Origin: Lineus longissimus
Lineage: Eukaryota > Nemertea > Pilidiophora > Heteronemertea > Lineidae
NCBI RefSeq assembly: GCF_910592395.1
Contig: NC_088320.1
Span: 16,302,501-16,366,500 of the forward strand
DNA length: 64,000 nt
Reading direction: 5' to 3'
In this document: positions 44,106 through 52,559 of the stretch, in pieces
How the letters are laid out: each line of letters begins with the position of its first letter
Position numbering within the stretch: the stretch's first letter is position 1
Program-made: the position numbers and the translations under genes
Notes under the pieces: generated by a model
Database searches by the model: none
Seen by the model: the letters and a program-made list of their open reading frames with translations, nothing else
What the model was told of the DNA's origin: nothing

Positions 44106-44532
44106 CGCGTCTGCAGCAAACTCCAGGGAACACTCCACGTCAGCAAACTCCAGGGAACACTCCACGTCAGCAAACTCCAGGGAACACTCCACGTCAGCAA
44201 ACTCCAGGGAACACTCCACGTCAGCAAACTCCAGGGAACACTCCACGTCAGCAAACTCCAGGGAACACTCCACGTCAGCAAACTCCAGGGAACACTCCAC
44301 GTCAGCAAACTCCAGGGAACACTCTGCGTCACCAAACTCCAGGGAACACTCTGCGTCACCAAACTCCAGGGAACACTCCACGTCAGCAAACTCCAGGGAA
44401 CACTCTGCGTCACCAAACTCCAGGGAACGCTCCGCGCCAGCAGACTCCAGGGAACACTCCGCGTCACCAAACTCCAGGGAACGCTCCGCGCCAGCAGACT
44501 CCAGGGAACACTCCGCGTCACCAAACTCCAGG
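44106..44532 (+). repeat. 27-bp coding minisatellite, left part (about 16 copies)
   Basis: The unit is close to CGTCAGCAAACTCCAGGGAA plus CACTCCA, exactly 9 codons (PRQQTPGNT). The 5-prime units are almost identical; the 3-prime units vary as CACCAA, CTCTGCG and GCTCCGCGCC forms. All frames of both strands are open over it, producing several artefactual ORFs. Confidence 0.95.
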
Positions 44533-44601
44533 TATTCCGAGTGGTGTGACGTCACCAAGCGTGTTCGAAGCGAGACCAACTTATTCATATGTTCTTTGGA
44601 A
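44533..44601 (+). repeat. split direct repeat A1 (69 bp)
   Basis: Starts TATTCCGAGTGGTGTGACG and ends GTTCTTTGGAA; identical by eye to A2 at 51941-52009. Contains the palindrome GTGACGTCAC, a CRE-like site that could serve as a promoter element. Confidence 0.93.
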
Positions 44602-44659
44602 CGCACGGGCGCAGGACGTGCGTCCAGCGCGCTGCGGCAGTTCGACCGGCCAACTGGGA

Positions 44660-45000
44660 TTGGCTGTGCTTGGTAAGTATTTGAACCTTGCGGTTCGGGT
44701 GGTAATCTTTCAAAGATGGACCACACTTGATTGGGAATCATTAGATTGCCCATAGTTGAACCTTTCGGAGGTTAACAAATTGGATGGCGATCTTGGCGAA
44801 GATGGGCCACAGATGGTGGGGATCTTCGGGATCGCCTACGCATACTAGCTAGAACCTTTCGGAGGTTTAGTTTTGGAATGGTAATCTTCTCGAAGATAGG
44901 CCATAGGGATTCATACTTGAACCTTTCGGAGGTTAAATTTGGATGGCGCTCTTTGCAAAGAGCACACGCACACTGAGAACCTCAAGAATACTACCTAGTA
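44660..45000 (+). repeat. hairpin-bearing ~100-bp tandem repeats in the Ngaro leader
   Basis: Three copies of GAACCTTTCGGAGGTT (about 44758, 44851, 44920) plus a diverged one (GAACCTTGCGGTTC, about 44684) are each followed, about 30-45 bp later, by a second small hairpin: ATCTTTCAAAGAT, ATCTTGGCGAAGAT, ATCTTCTCGAAGAT, CTCTTTGCAAAGAG. The stems are kept although their sequences change. Confidence 0.8.
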
Positions 45001-45576
45001 TCGAAGGCGGAGGAAATGATAGATTATTTGGCTCGACCATTTTGGAAACCATTCCGGTTTCTTTGCTTGGGTGATGTTTGGCGATCTAATATGATCCTTC
45101 CCCCCAGCTATCATGGTGCAGGCACTTGGTGCAGACATTCAATAAAATGTATGTTTAGGAAAGCCCAAGCGCTGAGAGCAATAAGAGATTGTTGCGGCTA
45201 TTGTTTTTGGGTCGCTGGTAGGGTGTAGTGTAGGGGCTTTATATAATCTATAGGGGCAATCGGCTTACGACCCCGGTCATAGTTCAATGGAGTGGAGCGG
45301 TTTTGTTGTTCGTTTTCGTTTGGCCCTTTTGTTCCCGGCGAAAGAAGGAGAAGTCGGAATGTCGACGTGTCTTTTGTTTGGAGAGTCAGTGTTTTTCCTC
45401 TTACCCTGAAAGGTATCGGGGAGTATGTTTCGGGTTGTTGTTGGTGCTCGGCGAGGGGATATTGCCCGAAGGCGGAGATTACATAAGAGAGTCATTTGAC
45501 AACGTGTTGAGGGTCCTTGAGATCAGAATAAATTCTTGGGTGCGCGTAGGGCGAGCCATTCGCTACTTGATTCAAG

Positions 45577-47107
45577 ATGACGGACACATCGGACAACGTT
45601 GCTTCTGTCGCGGGCCCATCTACCCCGAAGGTGTGGCTCCGGGATAGACACTCTCTGAAGGGAAAAGACATCTTACCGGTCGTGTTGCGGCTGAAAGCGT
45701 TAGAACAGGTACCGGAGGAGGATTTTGCAAGTCCCTCAAAACGCTACCCGTTGGCAACATTCACGGAAAAGGACTTGGAGAAGCAGATCCTGGCGCTAAC
45801 TGGATATGAAATGAAGGTAGGAATTTCCCCCTTTTTTCCTTTGGTTTGGGGGTCACTGTTTTTTGAATGGTGAGGCTAGACCCTTATTGTGGAATATAGC
45901 CGATGGAAACAAATTTTAGAAGTTTAGCCAGCCGACTACGGATGAAAGCCTCCAGGTCTCAAAGAGGCAGACTTGTCTTTGTTTTGTTTTTTCTCCGTTT
46001 CTCAGAGGATGATGACGATGGTAATTGTAGGTAATGGTGATGATGATGTTTCCGGTGATGATGATGATGATATAGACTGATAAAGTATACATGGTGTTTT
46101 TTTTTTCTTTCTTTCCCATATCAGGTTCTATTGGACATGGGGGCGAAAGAAGACACGTTTCGTAATAAGAGACTGGTTGTACACTGCGCTATCATGGAGG
46201 CGAACCAGGGCGGAGCTCCAGACGCCCAGGTCTTGTCCACGGGAGCCACACTGACGCCAGAGGATAAGGGAAAAGGGAAAGGCACAAAGAGGGTAAGTGT
46301 TGGGGCCCTCTCTTTTTTTCCCGCAAAAAGGAAAGTGTTTAATTGAAAGGTGATGACGCTGCATGGCAGGTAATGGCGTATTTGAGGTTATTCCTTTCCC
46401 TGCATAGGCTAAACCTAGGTCATATAGCGTAGGTGACTATCGGAACATCAATATTATAGGGCAACGAAACTAACACGCCAGGCAAACACGGAATTACCAT
46501 TGACCACACGATATACTGTTAGTGATTAAGAATTTGAAAGGCGCGGTTGTTTTGTTTTTTTTTACCTAAAAACTATGGCCTTTTTCAGGCGGCTCCGCAC
46601 GACGATTCTGGGGAAGCGCAGCCGAATTCGGTTTCCGGCTCTACTGGCTCTACTAAGACTGCTTCGACCACGGACGGTGCTGACGGTGGCGATCGCTTGT
46701 CCAGAATGGAGGCGGACCTAAAGAATCTAAAGGAAGCGGGGGATGCGGGATCGGTGCAATTCGCGCTGAAACAGGTGAGGGCCCTGGCTTTAAGATCTTC
46801 CACGGATAACGGTGTTTTGTTGGCCTCTATGGAAACTCTACACGACGCGGCCGTTATTGCCGGAAGTTCGGAGGCTTCGCTGTACAAGATGACTTTAAAG
46901 GCTTGCAGGGAGAACGATGGGGCGGGTTACCCACTGCACACGCTTGTTACTAAAATGATCGGGGATGAACAGCCGAGGAAAGCTCAGACGGCGATCGATG
47001 CTTGGCAAAAATCCGCTCGCAAAGCTAAGAAAATGAAAGAAGAGACCGAGGAGAGGAAAAAACCGGGGAAGTGGGATCATTCTGGTGAAAAATCTACCTC
47101 TCCTTAG
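45577..47107 (+). CDS. Ngaro-type ORF1 (gag-like), 3 exons, 308 aa to an in-frame TAG
   Basis: ATG at 45577 in TTCAAGATGACGG. Exons 45577-45816, 46125-46292 and 46589-47107 have GT-AG borders and all introns are phase 0. The product begins MTDTSDNVASVAGPSTPKVW; the middle is Lys/Gly rich (DKGKGKGTKR). The last exon encodes SRMEADLKNLKEAGD and a helical segment ending in a charged region (KARKAKKMKEETEERKK-like). Such proteins probably package the RNA. The frame meets TAG at 47105; without it the frame would continue into a zinc knuckle. I do not recognise a specific domain in the first 300 residues; the assignment rests on position and the zinc knuckle. Confidence 0.7.
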
Positions 47108-47260
47108 TCCCACGCTCAGGGTTATGGAGCGAGGGGCAGATCATATGGGGGAAGAGGGAGGCGAGGGGGCTCTTCGGGCTGCTTTGTCTGTAAATCATTA
47201 GATCATTTTGTACGTGATTGCCCTCATAATTCATATAACAAGGTGGTTAAGAAGGAATAG
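47108..47260 (+). CDS. CCHC zinc-knuckle extension of ORF1, behind the TAG codon
   Basis: In the same frame as ORF1: a Gly/Arg-rich stretch (YGARGRSYGGRGRRGG) then CFVCKSLDHFVRDC, a perfect C-x2-C-x4-H-x4-C zinc knuckle, then NSYNKVVKKE and TAG. Zinc knuckles in gag proteins bind nucleic acid. It is 50 codons long and has no ATG of its own. It must be reached by read-through of the TAG or by an unrecognised splice, or it has been cut off by a nonsense mutation. Confidence 0.7.
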   Translation, partial: SHAQGYGARGRSYGGRGRRGGSSGCFVCKSLDHFVRDCPHNSYNKVVKKE

Positions 47261-47730
47261 GTCGGTAATTTGTTACAAATGGCTTCCGTGAGTTGTTGTT
47301 TTTTTTTTGTTTTTTTTTTCCCTTTTTTTTTTTTTTTTCTCTTTCTTTGTAGGAGGTAGTTTACTTGGGACAAGACCTCGGAGTGATGAATAGTGCCCCT
47401 CATTCACCTAGTAACAATTCGTCTATCAGACGCCCTCTCTGGTGAATAGGAAATTCGGGCAATCGGGCTGACTATCATGGCGGCATGCCGCGCTAATGGG
47501 TCCATCCTTTAGGTCTAAAGTGTGTTGTGTCCATTATCAGCTCTGGCGTAACGATCTAGGGGACCATGATTTTCCGCTATCTGGGGATACTAAGCCTCGT
47601 GGGTAACACCACCTTGAGATGGCGGGGAGTTTTAGGTCTGCCTCTGTGGTCTTAGAGACGCGGTTGGTTGGGAAATAATGCTCTTTCCCGGATACCCATA
47701 TTGACTTATATTCCTCTTGATATATTACAG
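47261..47730 (+). other. poly-T-rich spacer between Ngaro ORF1 and RT
   Basis: Contains a T-rich run at about 47298-47346. A polypyrimidine-like context precedes TATATTACAG at 47721-47730, a plausible acceptor for the RT exon. No ORF belongs here. Confidence 0.5.
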
Positions 47731-49908
47731 GAGGTTCCACAGTGGGAATATTGTGAGGCATTTGATCCTGTCCGACTGGTCTCGGAACGCCGTGAACCGC
47801 GTTTCTCAGACTATAGGGGTAGGCCTACTACTGCCCTGCCTCTGAGTATGGAGAATATTCTGGAAAACGACTGGTCTTCACAAACGGATTGGGAAGCATG
47901 CATGGGGAATCTTAGACTGAGAGATCCGAACCACTTTGTTTCGGGTCAGTTGCATTCTGAATTAAAGAACTGGGAGTTTCTGTTGAGGGTAGTCGACAAT
48001 GATGAGTCACGCATGGTCAAGGACTGGTTAAACAATGGCGTTAATGTAGAAAGTTTCTTTCGGCCCTACAAAGGTGTTTTCAAGGGGATCCGGCTCAACT
48101 CCGACAGGCCGCCAACTCAAATTTTTTCAAACTATGAAAACTGCATTAAATTCAAGGGCGAGATCATTAAGCATTTAGAGGAGGGTCTTAGAAGTGGGGC
48201 TCTTGAATATGTTGGCAGAGTGGGGGAGGTCAAGCCACCACATTTGGTTATGCCTCTCCTCATGATCGAGGGATCAAGGAAAAATCGTCTGTGCCATGAT
48301 GAGCGCTTTCTAAATTTGTTCATGAAACACATGCCATTCACCCTGGAGGGTCTGTCGCTTTTACCAACCTTGTTGGAGGAGGGCGATTACATGGCCTCCT
48401 CGGACGAGAAGTCTGCTTATCAGGGGGTGCGTTTATCAGAGAACTCGAAGAAGTATTTTGGGGTCCAGTTTGGCGGTTTTTACTTCCAATACACGGTGTT
48501 ACCATTCGGCTGGAGTATCAGCCCTTTCGTGTACCAAACCGTAGGGATGCAGGTTACCACTTTGCTAAGAAGCAAGGGAATGATAACCACTCAGTATTTG
48601 GACGACCGGTTTCTAGGCCCTTTAGTGGGGGTGGAGAGGCCAGCAGGGGTGAGCACGGGGTGGTCGATTTACTATAACGCTGTAGTCCTGTCGTGCCTGG
48701 GTTTTACAATAGGGTTTTTAAAGTCGGTGTGGTTTCCAGTATTGAAGATGATACACTTGGGTTTGATCGTCCATTCGGACTTGAGGGTGTTTGAGATTCC
48801 GCAAGAAAAAAAGGACTCTTTCAGGGTGTTGAGGGAATCTATTTTGGCAGACGACTTCGTCCATGTGAAGTCCCTTCAGAAGCTAATGGGCAAATGTAAC
48901 TCGTTTTGTCTCTGCATCCCAGTAGCTAGGTTGTACATTCGGCAAATGGCGAGAAGCGTCAGTTGGGCGGAAAAGCACGGAGGGGTAATTCAGTTGTCTG
49001 GGGGACTCCGAGAGGAGATCCTTTTCTGGCGATTTCTAGACTCTCACGAGAGTTGGTCAAAATGGAGAGGGGATAGACACACAGACTTGACTCTAGCTAC
49101 AGACGCTAGTGGTTTCGGTTGGGGGGCGCACATCTCGAACGAGTTGATAATTCGAGACCTTTGGGACAAGGGTGACACCAGGCCAATTCACCTCAAGGAA
49201 GCAGATGCTTTATGTAAGACCTTGCAGTCAATCCCGGACATGATCTCAGATAAGAGGCTTGACGTCCTTGTGGACAATCAGGCCTTGGTCAAGGTTTGGG
49301 AGAACCAGAGTGGAAAAGATCTAGCTCTGGTGAATATGCTTAAGGCTTTGGTAGTTTTCCTGTCCAACTTGAATTGTGACTTGAGGCTTCTGTACGTTCG
49401 ATCTGCAGATAATCTAGCGGATGGGCCGTCACGTAAAATCTCAGAGGCCGATGCTAGACTGACCATGTCTTCTTGGGCAAAAGTAGAGGGTTGGTTTGGT
49501 CCTCACACCTTCGACCTAATGGCTTTAGACTCAAACAGCATGAAAGGCCCAGATGGCCGGCGGTTACCACATTTCACTCCTTGGCCCCTCCCAGACTCTT
49601 CGGGAGTTAACATATTCTCTCAACAGTTGTCGAAGGAGCAGAACTATTATGTGTTCCCTCCTTTCAATATGGTCGGAGCGGTTATGTCTTTCGTACTTCA
49701 TGACTGCCCAACCCCATTATCGGTTTCCATGGTAATCCCCAAGCCGACCCCTATCCCGGCTTGGTGGCCTTTGCTTGTGCACAGGTCGGTACATTGCCAC
49801 AAACTGGGCGAGCAGGGCAGACTGGGAATTGTAGAATGTCCGTCTCCCTCCGGTTTCGGGGCGTCGGAACTCAAATGGGATTTGTGGGTGGCAAGGCTGG
49901 TGCTGTAA
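47731..49908 (+). CDS. Ngaro-type reverse transcriptase-RNase H
   Basis: The open frame extends upstream to 47668 without an ATG; I prefer a spliced start after TATTACAG at 47731 (in phase), the first ATG being 47848. RT palm motifs: SSDEKSAYQGV (first Asp), LPFGWSISPFVYQ, and YLDDRFLG (catalytic pair in motif C). RNase H follows: LATDASGFGWGAHI, KEADALCKTL, DVLVDNQALVKVWE and SADNLADGPSR supply the D-E-D-D residues. The tail FDLMALDSN...LPHFTPWPLPDSSGVNIFSQ...YYVFPPFNM is characteristic of the DIRS order. It copies the element RNA. Intact, with no stop or frameshift across about 726 codons. Confidence 0.93.
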   Translation, partial: EVPQWEYCEAFDPVRLVSERREPRFSDYRGRPTTALPLSMENILENDWSSQTDWEACMGNLRLRDPNHFVSGQLHSELKNWEFLLRVVDNDESRMVKDWLNNGVNVESFFRPYKGVFKGIRLNSDRPPTQIFSNYENCIKFKGEIIKHLEEGLRSGALEYVGRVGEVKPPHLVMPLLMIEGSRKNRLCHDERFLNLFMKHMPFTLEGLSLLPTLLEEGDYMASSDEKSAYQGVRLSENSKKYFGVQFGGFYFQYTVLPFGWSISPFVYQTVGMQVTTLLRSKGMITTQYLDDRFLGPLVGVERPAGVSTGWSIYYNAVVLSCLGFTIGFLKSVWFPVLKMIHLGLIVHSDLRVFEIPQEKKDSFRVLRESILADDFVHVKSLQKLMGKCNSFCLCIPVARLYIRQMARSVSWAEKHGGVIQLSGGLREEILFWRFLDSHESWSKWRGDRHTDLTLATDASGFGWGAHISNELIIRDLWDKGDTRPIHLKEADALCKTLQSIPDMISDKRLDVLVDNQALVKVWENQSGKDLALVNMLKALVVFLSNLNCDLRLLYVRSADNLADGPSRKISEADARLTMSSWAKVEGWFGPHTFDLMALDSNSMKGPDGRRLPHFTPWPLPDSSGVNIFSQQLSKEQNYYVFPPFNMVGAVMSFVLHDCPTPLSVSMVIPKPTPIPAWWPLLVHRSVHCHKLGEQGRLGIVECPSPSGFGASELKWDLWVARLVL

Positions 49909-50170
49909 GATTGCCTTATGTACAACCCGTTGGTTTTTTCAGAGGGACACAACGCCGTTCGGCCAGTTGCCTTTTTGGAGTTCAACGCATCCATGTAACG
50001 GTTGGACGGACCGCACCTGGGAATCCGACGGGGTTGTCATTCAGTGGGCATGTGACTTTTAAACTAACAGTCATTCTAACTCATTGGTAGGCGATTTATT
50101 TGTTTACCGGGGAGTCAGCAGTTGTGAGATCGTGTTTTTTGTTTTCACGACTACTCATTTGGTTTTTCAG
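49909..50170 (+). other. RT-recombinase junction with duplicated acceptor sites
   Basis: Two similar sequences, TTGGTTTTTTCAGAGGGACACAA (acceptor after 49942) and TTGGTTTTTCAGAGAGACACAA (acceptor after 50170), lie about 228 bp apart. The second one is in phase with the recombinase. The 109-codon frame here (49761-50090) is a by-product. Confidence 0.5.
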
Positions 50171-51334
50171 AGAGACACAATACCTCTGGATTTATTCGGT
50201 CTTCGGACCAGGGTCGACGCTATGATGTATAACCATTCGTGCAAGGCATATGAGGCGGCCAAATCGAAATTGGGATACCAGTTGGAGAATTTTCTATTTG
50301 AAATGGGCAGCAGCATGATTTCGTGTTCGCCCTATGAAATATGCCTTTTTCTGGCGTGGTGTGACCAAAGCGGAAAAACTGCAGTGCATGTCCGGAGTTG
50401 TGCTCAAATTGGGGCAAGGAAACCGGTTTGCAATTGCCCGAAACGATTGGCGTTTGGTACGGTAAAGACGAAAGTAGCTCAGTTAAAGGTTTTGTTCGAC
50501 AAGATTGGGCGTAGTGGGCAATGGGCGCGGGGCGAGGGTAATCCTGTCTGTTCGAGAGAGGTTGGTATTTATCGGGGGCAGGTGAGGGAGGAACAGAGCG
50601 TGGGTCATGTAGCACCAGTTCAGGCAGTGCCACTGTTCTTACCCAAGGTCAGATTGATTGCTCTTTACATTAACAGGAAGTTGGAGGAAGATCAGCAGAA
50701 TTTAACTATGAAGTATATTTGGGCAAGAGACCAGGCTTGGTTAAAACTTATGGCCTTTGGAGGCGACCGAGCTCATGATGTAGGTTTGATGCTTTCTCAG
50801 GAGGTGAAGAGTTTGACGGATAACTCCGGTTTCGTTATTCGCCATACATGGGGGAAAAATCTCAGGGTGGATCGCCCTAATATTTTTACTATTTTGAGAT
50901 GCCAAGATGAGATTATCTGCCCAGTGAAAGGCCTAGAAGATTACGTGAAAGTGGCAGGGTCTATGGGGGTCAGTTTGAAAGTAGGCTATTTCTTCAGGCC
51001 CACCTCCCATGGAAAGGTGGTGGACGCGCCTTTGAGCTATGACGCCATCTATGAAAGATTTGATTTCTATCTGACTTCGTTGGGTATTAAAGATGGGGAG
51101 ACCCCACATAGCCTGAGGAGTGGTTGTGCCATCGGTCTACAGGCAGCGGGGGTAGACAGGTTGGCCTCAATGCAACATGTCGGCTGGTCCACCGATGACT
51201 CAGCCACACATTACGCCAGGAGCTCTAGGGTCTGTCAGGCAAACATCATGCGGGGGGTGGTAGCAGGCTCCTCAGCAGGGTACGACTCCGTCGACCATAT
51301 TGACCACACCTGCCTCAGTAAATCATTCGGCTGA
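50171..51334 (+). CDS. Ngaro-type tyrosine recombinase
   Basis: The frame is open from 50084, but the likely start is the exon boundary after TTTTTCAG at 50171. An N-terminal core-binding region precedes the catalytic domain. GGDRAHDVG supplies the first Arg, PHSLRSGCA the His-x-x-Arg, MQHVGW the second His and THYARSS the nucleophilic Tyr: the full R-H-R-H-Y set. It integrates the circular DNA copy by strand exchange, which explains the absence of a target duplication at this insertion. Intact over about 388 codons; it stops at 51334, just before a poly-A stretch. Confidence 0.92.
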   Translation, partial: RDTIPLDLFGLRTRVDAMMYNHSCKAYEAAKSKLGYQLENFLFEMGSSMISCSPYEICLFLAWCDQSGKTAVHVRSCAQIGARKPVCNCPKRLAFGTVKTKVAQLKVLFDKIGRSGQWARGEGNPVCSREVGIYRGQVREEQSVGHVAPVQAVPLFLPKVRLIALYINRKLEEDQQNLTMKYIWARDQAWLKLMAFGGDRAHDVGLMLSQEVKSLTDNSGFVIRHTWGKNLRVDRPNIFTILRCQDEIICPVKGLEDYVKVAGSMGVSLKVGYFFRPTSHGKVVDAPLSYDAIYERFDFYLTSLGIKDGETPHSLRSGCAIGLQAAGVDRLASMQHVGWSTDDSATHYARSSRVCQANIMRGVVAGSSAGYDSVDHIDHTCLSKSFG

Positions 51335-51655
51335 GTTCTTTGTTGTACAAATGTAAAAAAAAAAAAAAAAAGGAAAAAAGAAGAAGTAATTTGACCGGTT
51401 TGTCCCGAGGAAACTACCTCCCTGAATGAAAAGGTATAATTTGTACGGTAACGTCGAGACATAAATAGTTGGTCATTTCATGTATAAGAGCTGTTCAAAA
51501 GAAAGCTTGTAGTTGGTATTGCGTGTACTTGTATAATCATTGGCATGGGATACATGCCATTAATTTGATATTAAAGACGAAAGTGCATTCTACGTACATA
51601 TCATCGTTTCAGAGTTATTTCTTTGAAATTAACATGATTGGAGTAATTCAGACTA

Positions 51656-51763
51656 CAGTGGAGCCTCGCTGTGACAGACACATGGGGGTCACTTTATTGG
51701 CAGGGTTTTTAGTCTGTCTCAGACGGAGAGCGTCCTCGTGTCTGCCTCAGTGAGGTCCTACTG
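51656..51763. mobile_element. pogo/Tigger-like MITE inside the Ngaro 3-prime region
   Basis: The left end TA-CAGTGGAGCCTCGCTG and right end CAGTGAGGTCCTACTG-TA are imperfect inverted repeats with TA at both borders, and the element is about 108 bp long. The ends are related to the MITE at 1289-1466 (CAGTAGAACCTC). The interior has GTCTGTCTCAGACGGAGAG. It lies between the recombinase stop and repeat B1. Confidence 0.65.
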
Positions 51764-51784
51764 TATCTGAAAAAAGACAGTTTT

Positions 51785-51838
51785 TGTTTTATCTATAAGA
51801 TTTGGGAGATTTGGAGAACATAACTGATAGATAAAACA
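51785..51838 (+). terminator. hairpin GTTTTATCTAT / ATAGATAAAAC upstream of B1
   Basis: Stem arms at about 51787-51797 and 51828-51838 are exact reverse complements, with about 30 nt of loop, located about 35 bp before B1. It could mark the 3-prime end of the transcript or be incidental. Confidence 0.35.
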
Positions 51839-51871
51839 ATGGATATCGCACATGGAGAGGATAGACTGGAG

Positions 51872-51940
51872 GGTTTTCTTCCCCATATCTATCTCCGGCG
51901 CAGAACATCCTGTGACGACACTCCACCCGGGATACTTAGT
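51872..51940 (+). repeat. split direct repeat B1 (69 bp)
   Basis: Starts GGTTTTCTTCCCCATATC and ends CGGGATACTTAGT, directly abutting A2. Identical by eye to B2 at 52200-52268. Confidence 0.93.
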
Positions 51941-52009
51941 TATTCCGAGTGGTGTGACGTCACCAAGCGTGTTCGAAGCGAGACCAACTTATTCATATGT
52001 TCTTTGGAA
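51941..52009 (+). repeat. split direct repeat A2 (69 bp)
   Basis: Identical by eye to A1 at 44533-44601. The B1-A2 fusion recreates the junction expected in the circular intermediate. Confidence 0.93.
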
Positions 52010-52199
52010 TCGGCCGGACTGCAGTACTGAGGTTGCCGCACTCGGCAAAGACTGGAAGGGTCTTTAGGAACGTATTTATACTAGTAGGACCCCCTACGAT
52101 GATAAGGAAACGGGGCCACTCGGACAGCTTTCGTCCCCTCCCACCCCTCCCCCGAAACTGTCGGTGGATGCCGTCCACGGGATCTTTCCTGTGCTGGAA
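52010..52199 (+). other. spacer between A2 and B2
   Basis: 190 bp unique to the 3-prime end of the element, with a C-rich stretch at about 52135-52155. Noncoding. Confidence 0.7.
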
Positions 52200-52268
52200 G
52201 GTTTTCTTCCCCATATCTATCTCCGGCGCAGAACATCCTGTGACGACACTCCACCCGGGATACTTAGT
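52200..52268 (+). repeat. split direct repeat B2 (69 bp), right terminus of the Ngaro-type element
   Basis: Ends CGGGATACTTAGT at 52268; the next base begins the host minisatellite (GAACGCTCC). Confidence 0.93.
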
Positions 52269-52425
52269 GAACGCTCCGCGCCAGCAGACTCCAGGGAACA
52301 CTCCCCGTCACCAAACTCCAGGGAACGCTCCGCGCCAGCAGACTCCAGGGAACACTCCGCGTCACCAAACTCCAGGGAACGCTCCGCGCCAGCAGACTCC
52401 AGGGAACGCTCCGCGTCGGCAGACA
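52269..52425 (+). repeat. 27-bp coding minisatellite, right part (about 6 copies)
   Basis: Continuation of the repeat interrupted at 44532, in the same frame (PRQQTPGN[T/A], PRHQTPGN). It consists of the CGCGCCAGCAGA and CGTCACCAAA unit types, as at the 3-prime end of the left part. Confidence 0.93.
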
Positions 52426-52559
52426 AGTGCACCACTGCAGAAGACGACAGAAGCATTGACCTGCCTGAAAGAGGAACACGATATGAAGATGGAACTGCTT
52501 GAACTTCAGAAACAGGCGGCAATTTGTAAACGAAAGGCGTACGAAGCTAAAACTGAGTA

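Larger units (their letters stand above)
44533..52268 (+). mobile_element. Ngaro/PAT-type tyrosine-recombinase retrotransposon, complete (7,736 bp)
   Basis: The borders are set by the host minisatellite: CTCCAGG ends at 44532 and GAACGCTCC resumes at 52269, together restoring a normal repeat unit with no target duplication. Inside are a structured leader, an ORF1 with spliceosomal introns, RT-RNase H and a tyrosine recombinase. The element ends with B1-A2, a 190-bp spacer and B2, matching the split direct repeats of Ngaro/PAT elements rather than the inverted repeats of DIRS1. A1/A2 and B1/B2 are each 69 bp and appear identical, implying a recent insertion. These elements replicate through a circular intermediate integrated by the recombinase. 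Confidence 0.92.

Noticed and set aside
44034-44753. Minus-strand 239-codon and plus-strand 163/192-codon repeat ORFs
   Set aside because: Shadows of the 27-bp coding minisatellite; only the PRQQTPGNT frame joins the flanking exons in phase.
44533-52268. DIRS1-type or LTR retrotransposon classification
   Set aside because: There are no inverted terminal repeats or LTRs and no integrase or protease; split direct repeats with a tyrosine recombinase fit Ngaro/PAT.
44106-52425. Regularly spaced repeats considered as a CRISPR array
   Set aside because: The repeats are contiguous with no unique spacers, lie in a coding exon, and the DNA is eukaryotic. The same holds for 7599-7751, 13704-14256 and 20234-20852.
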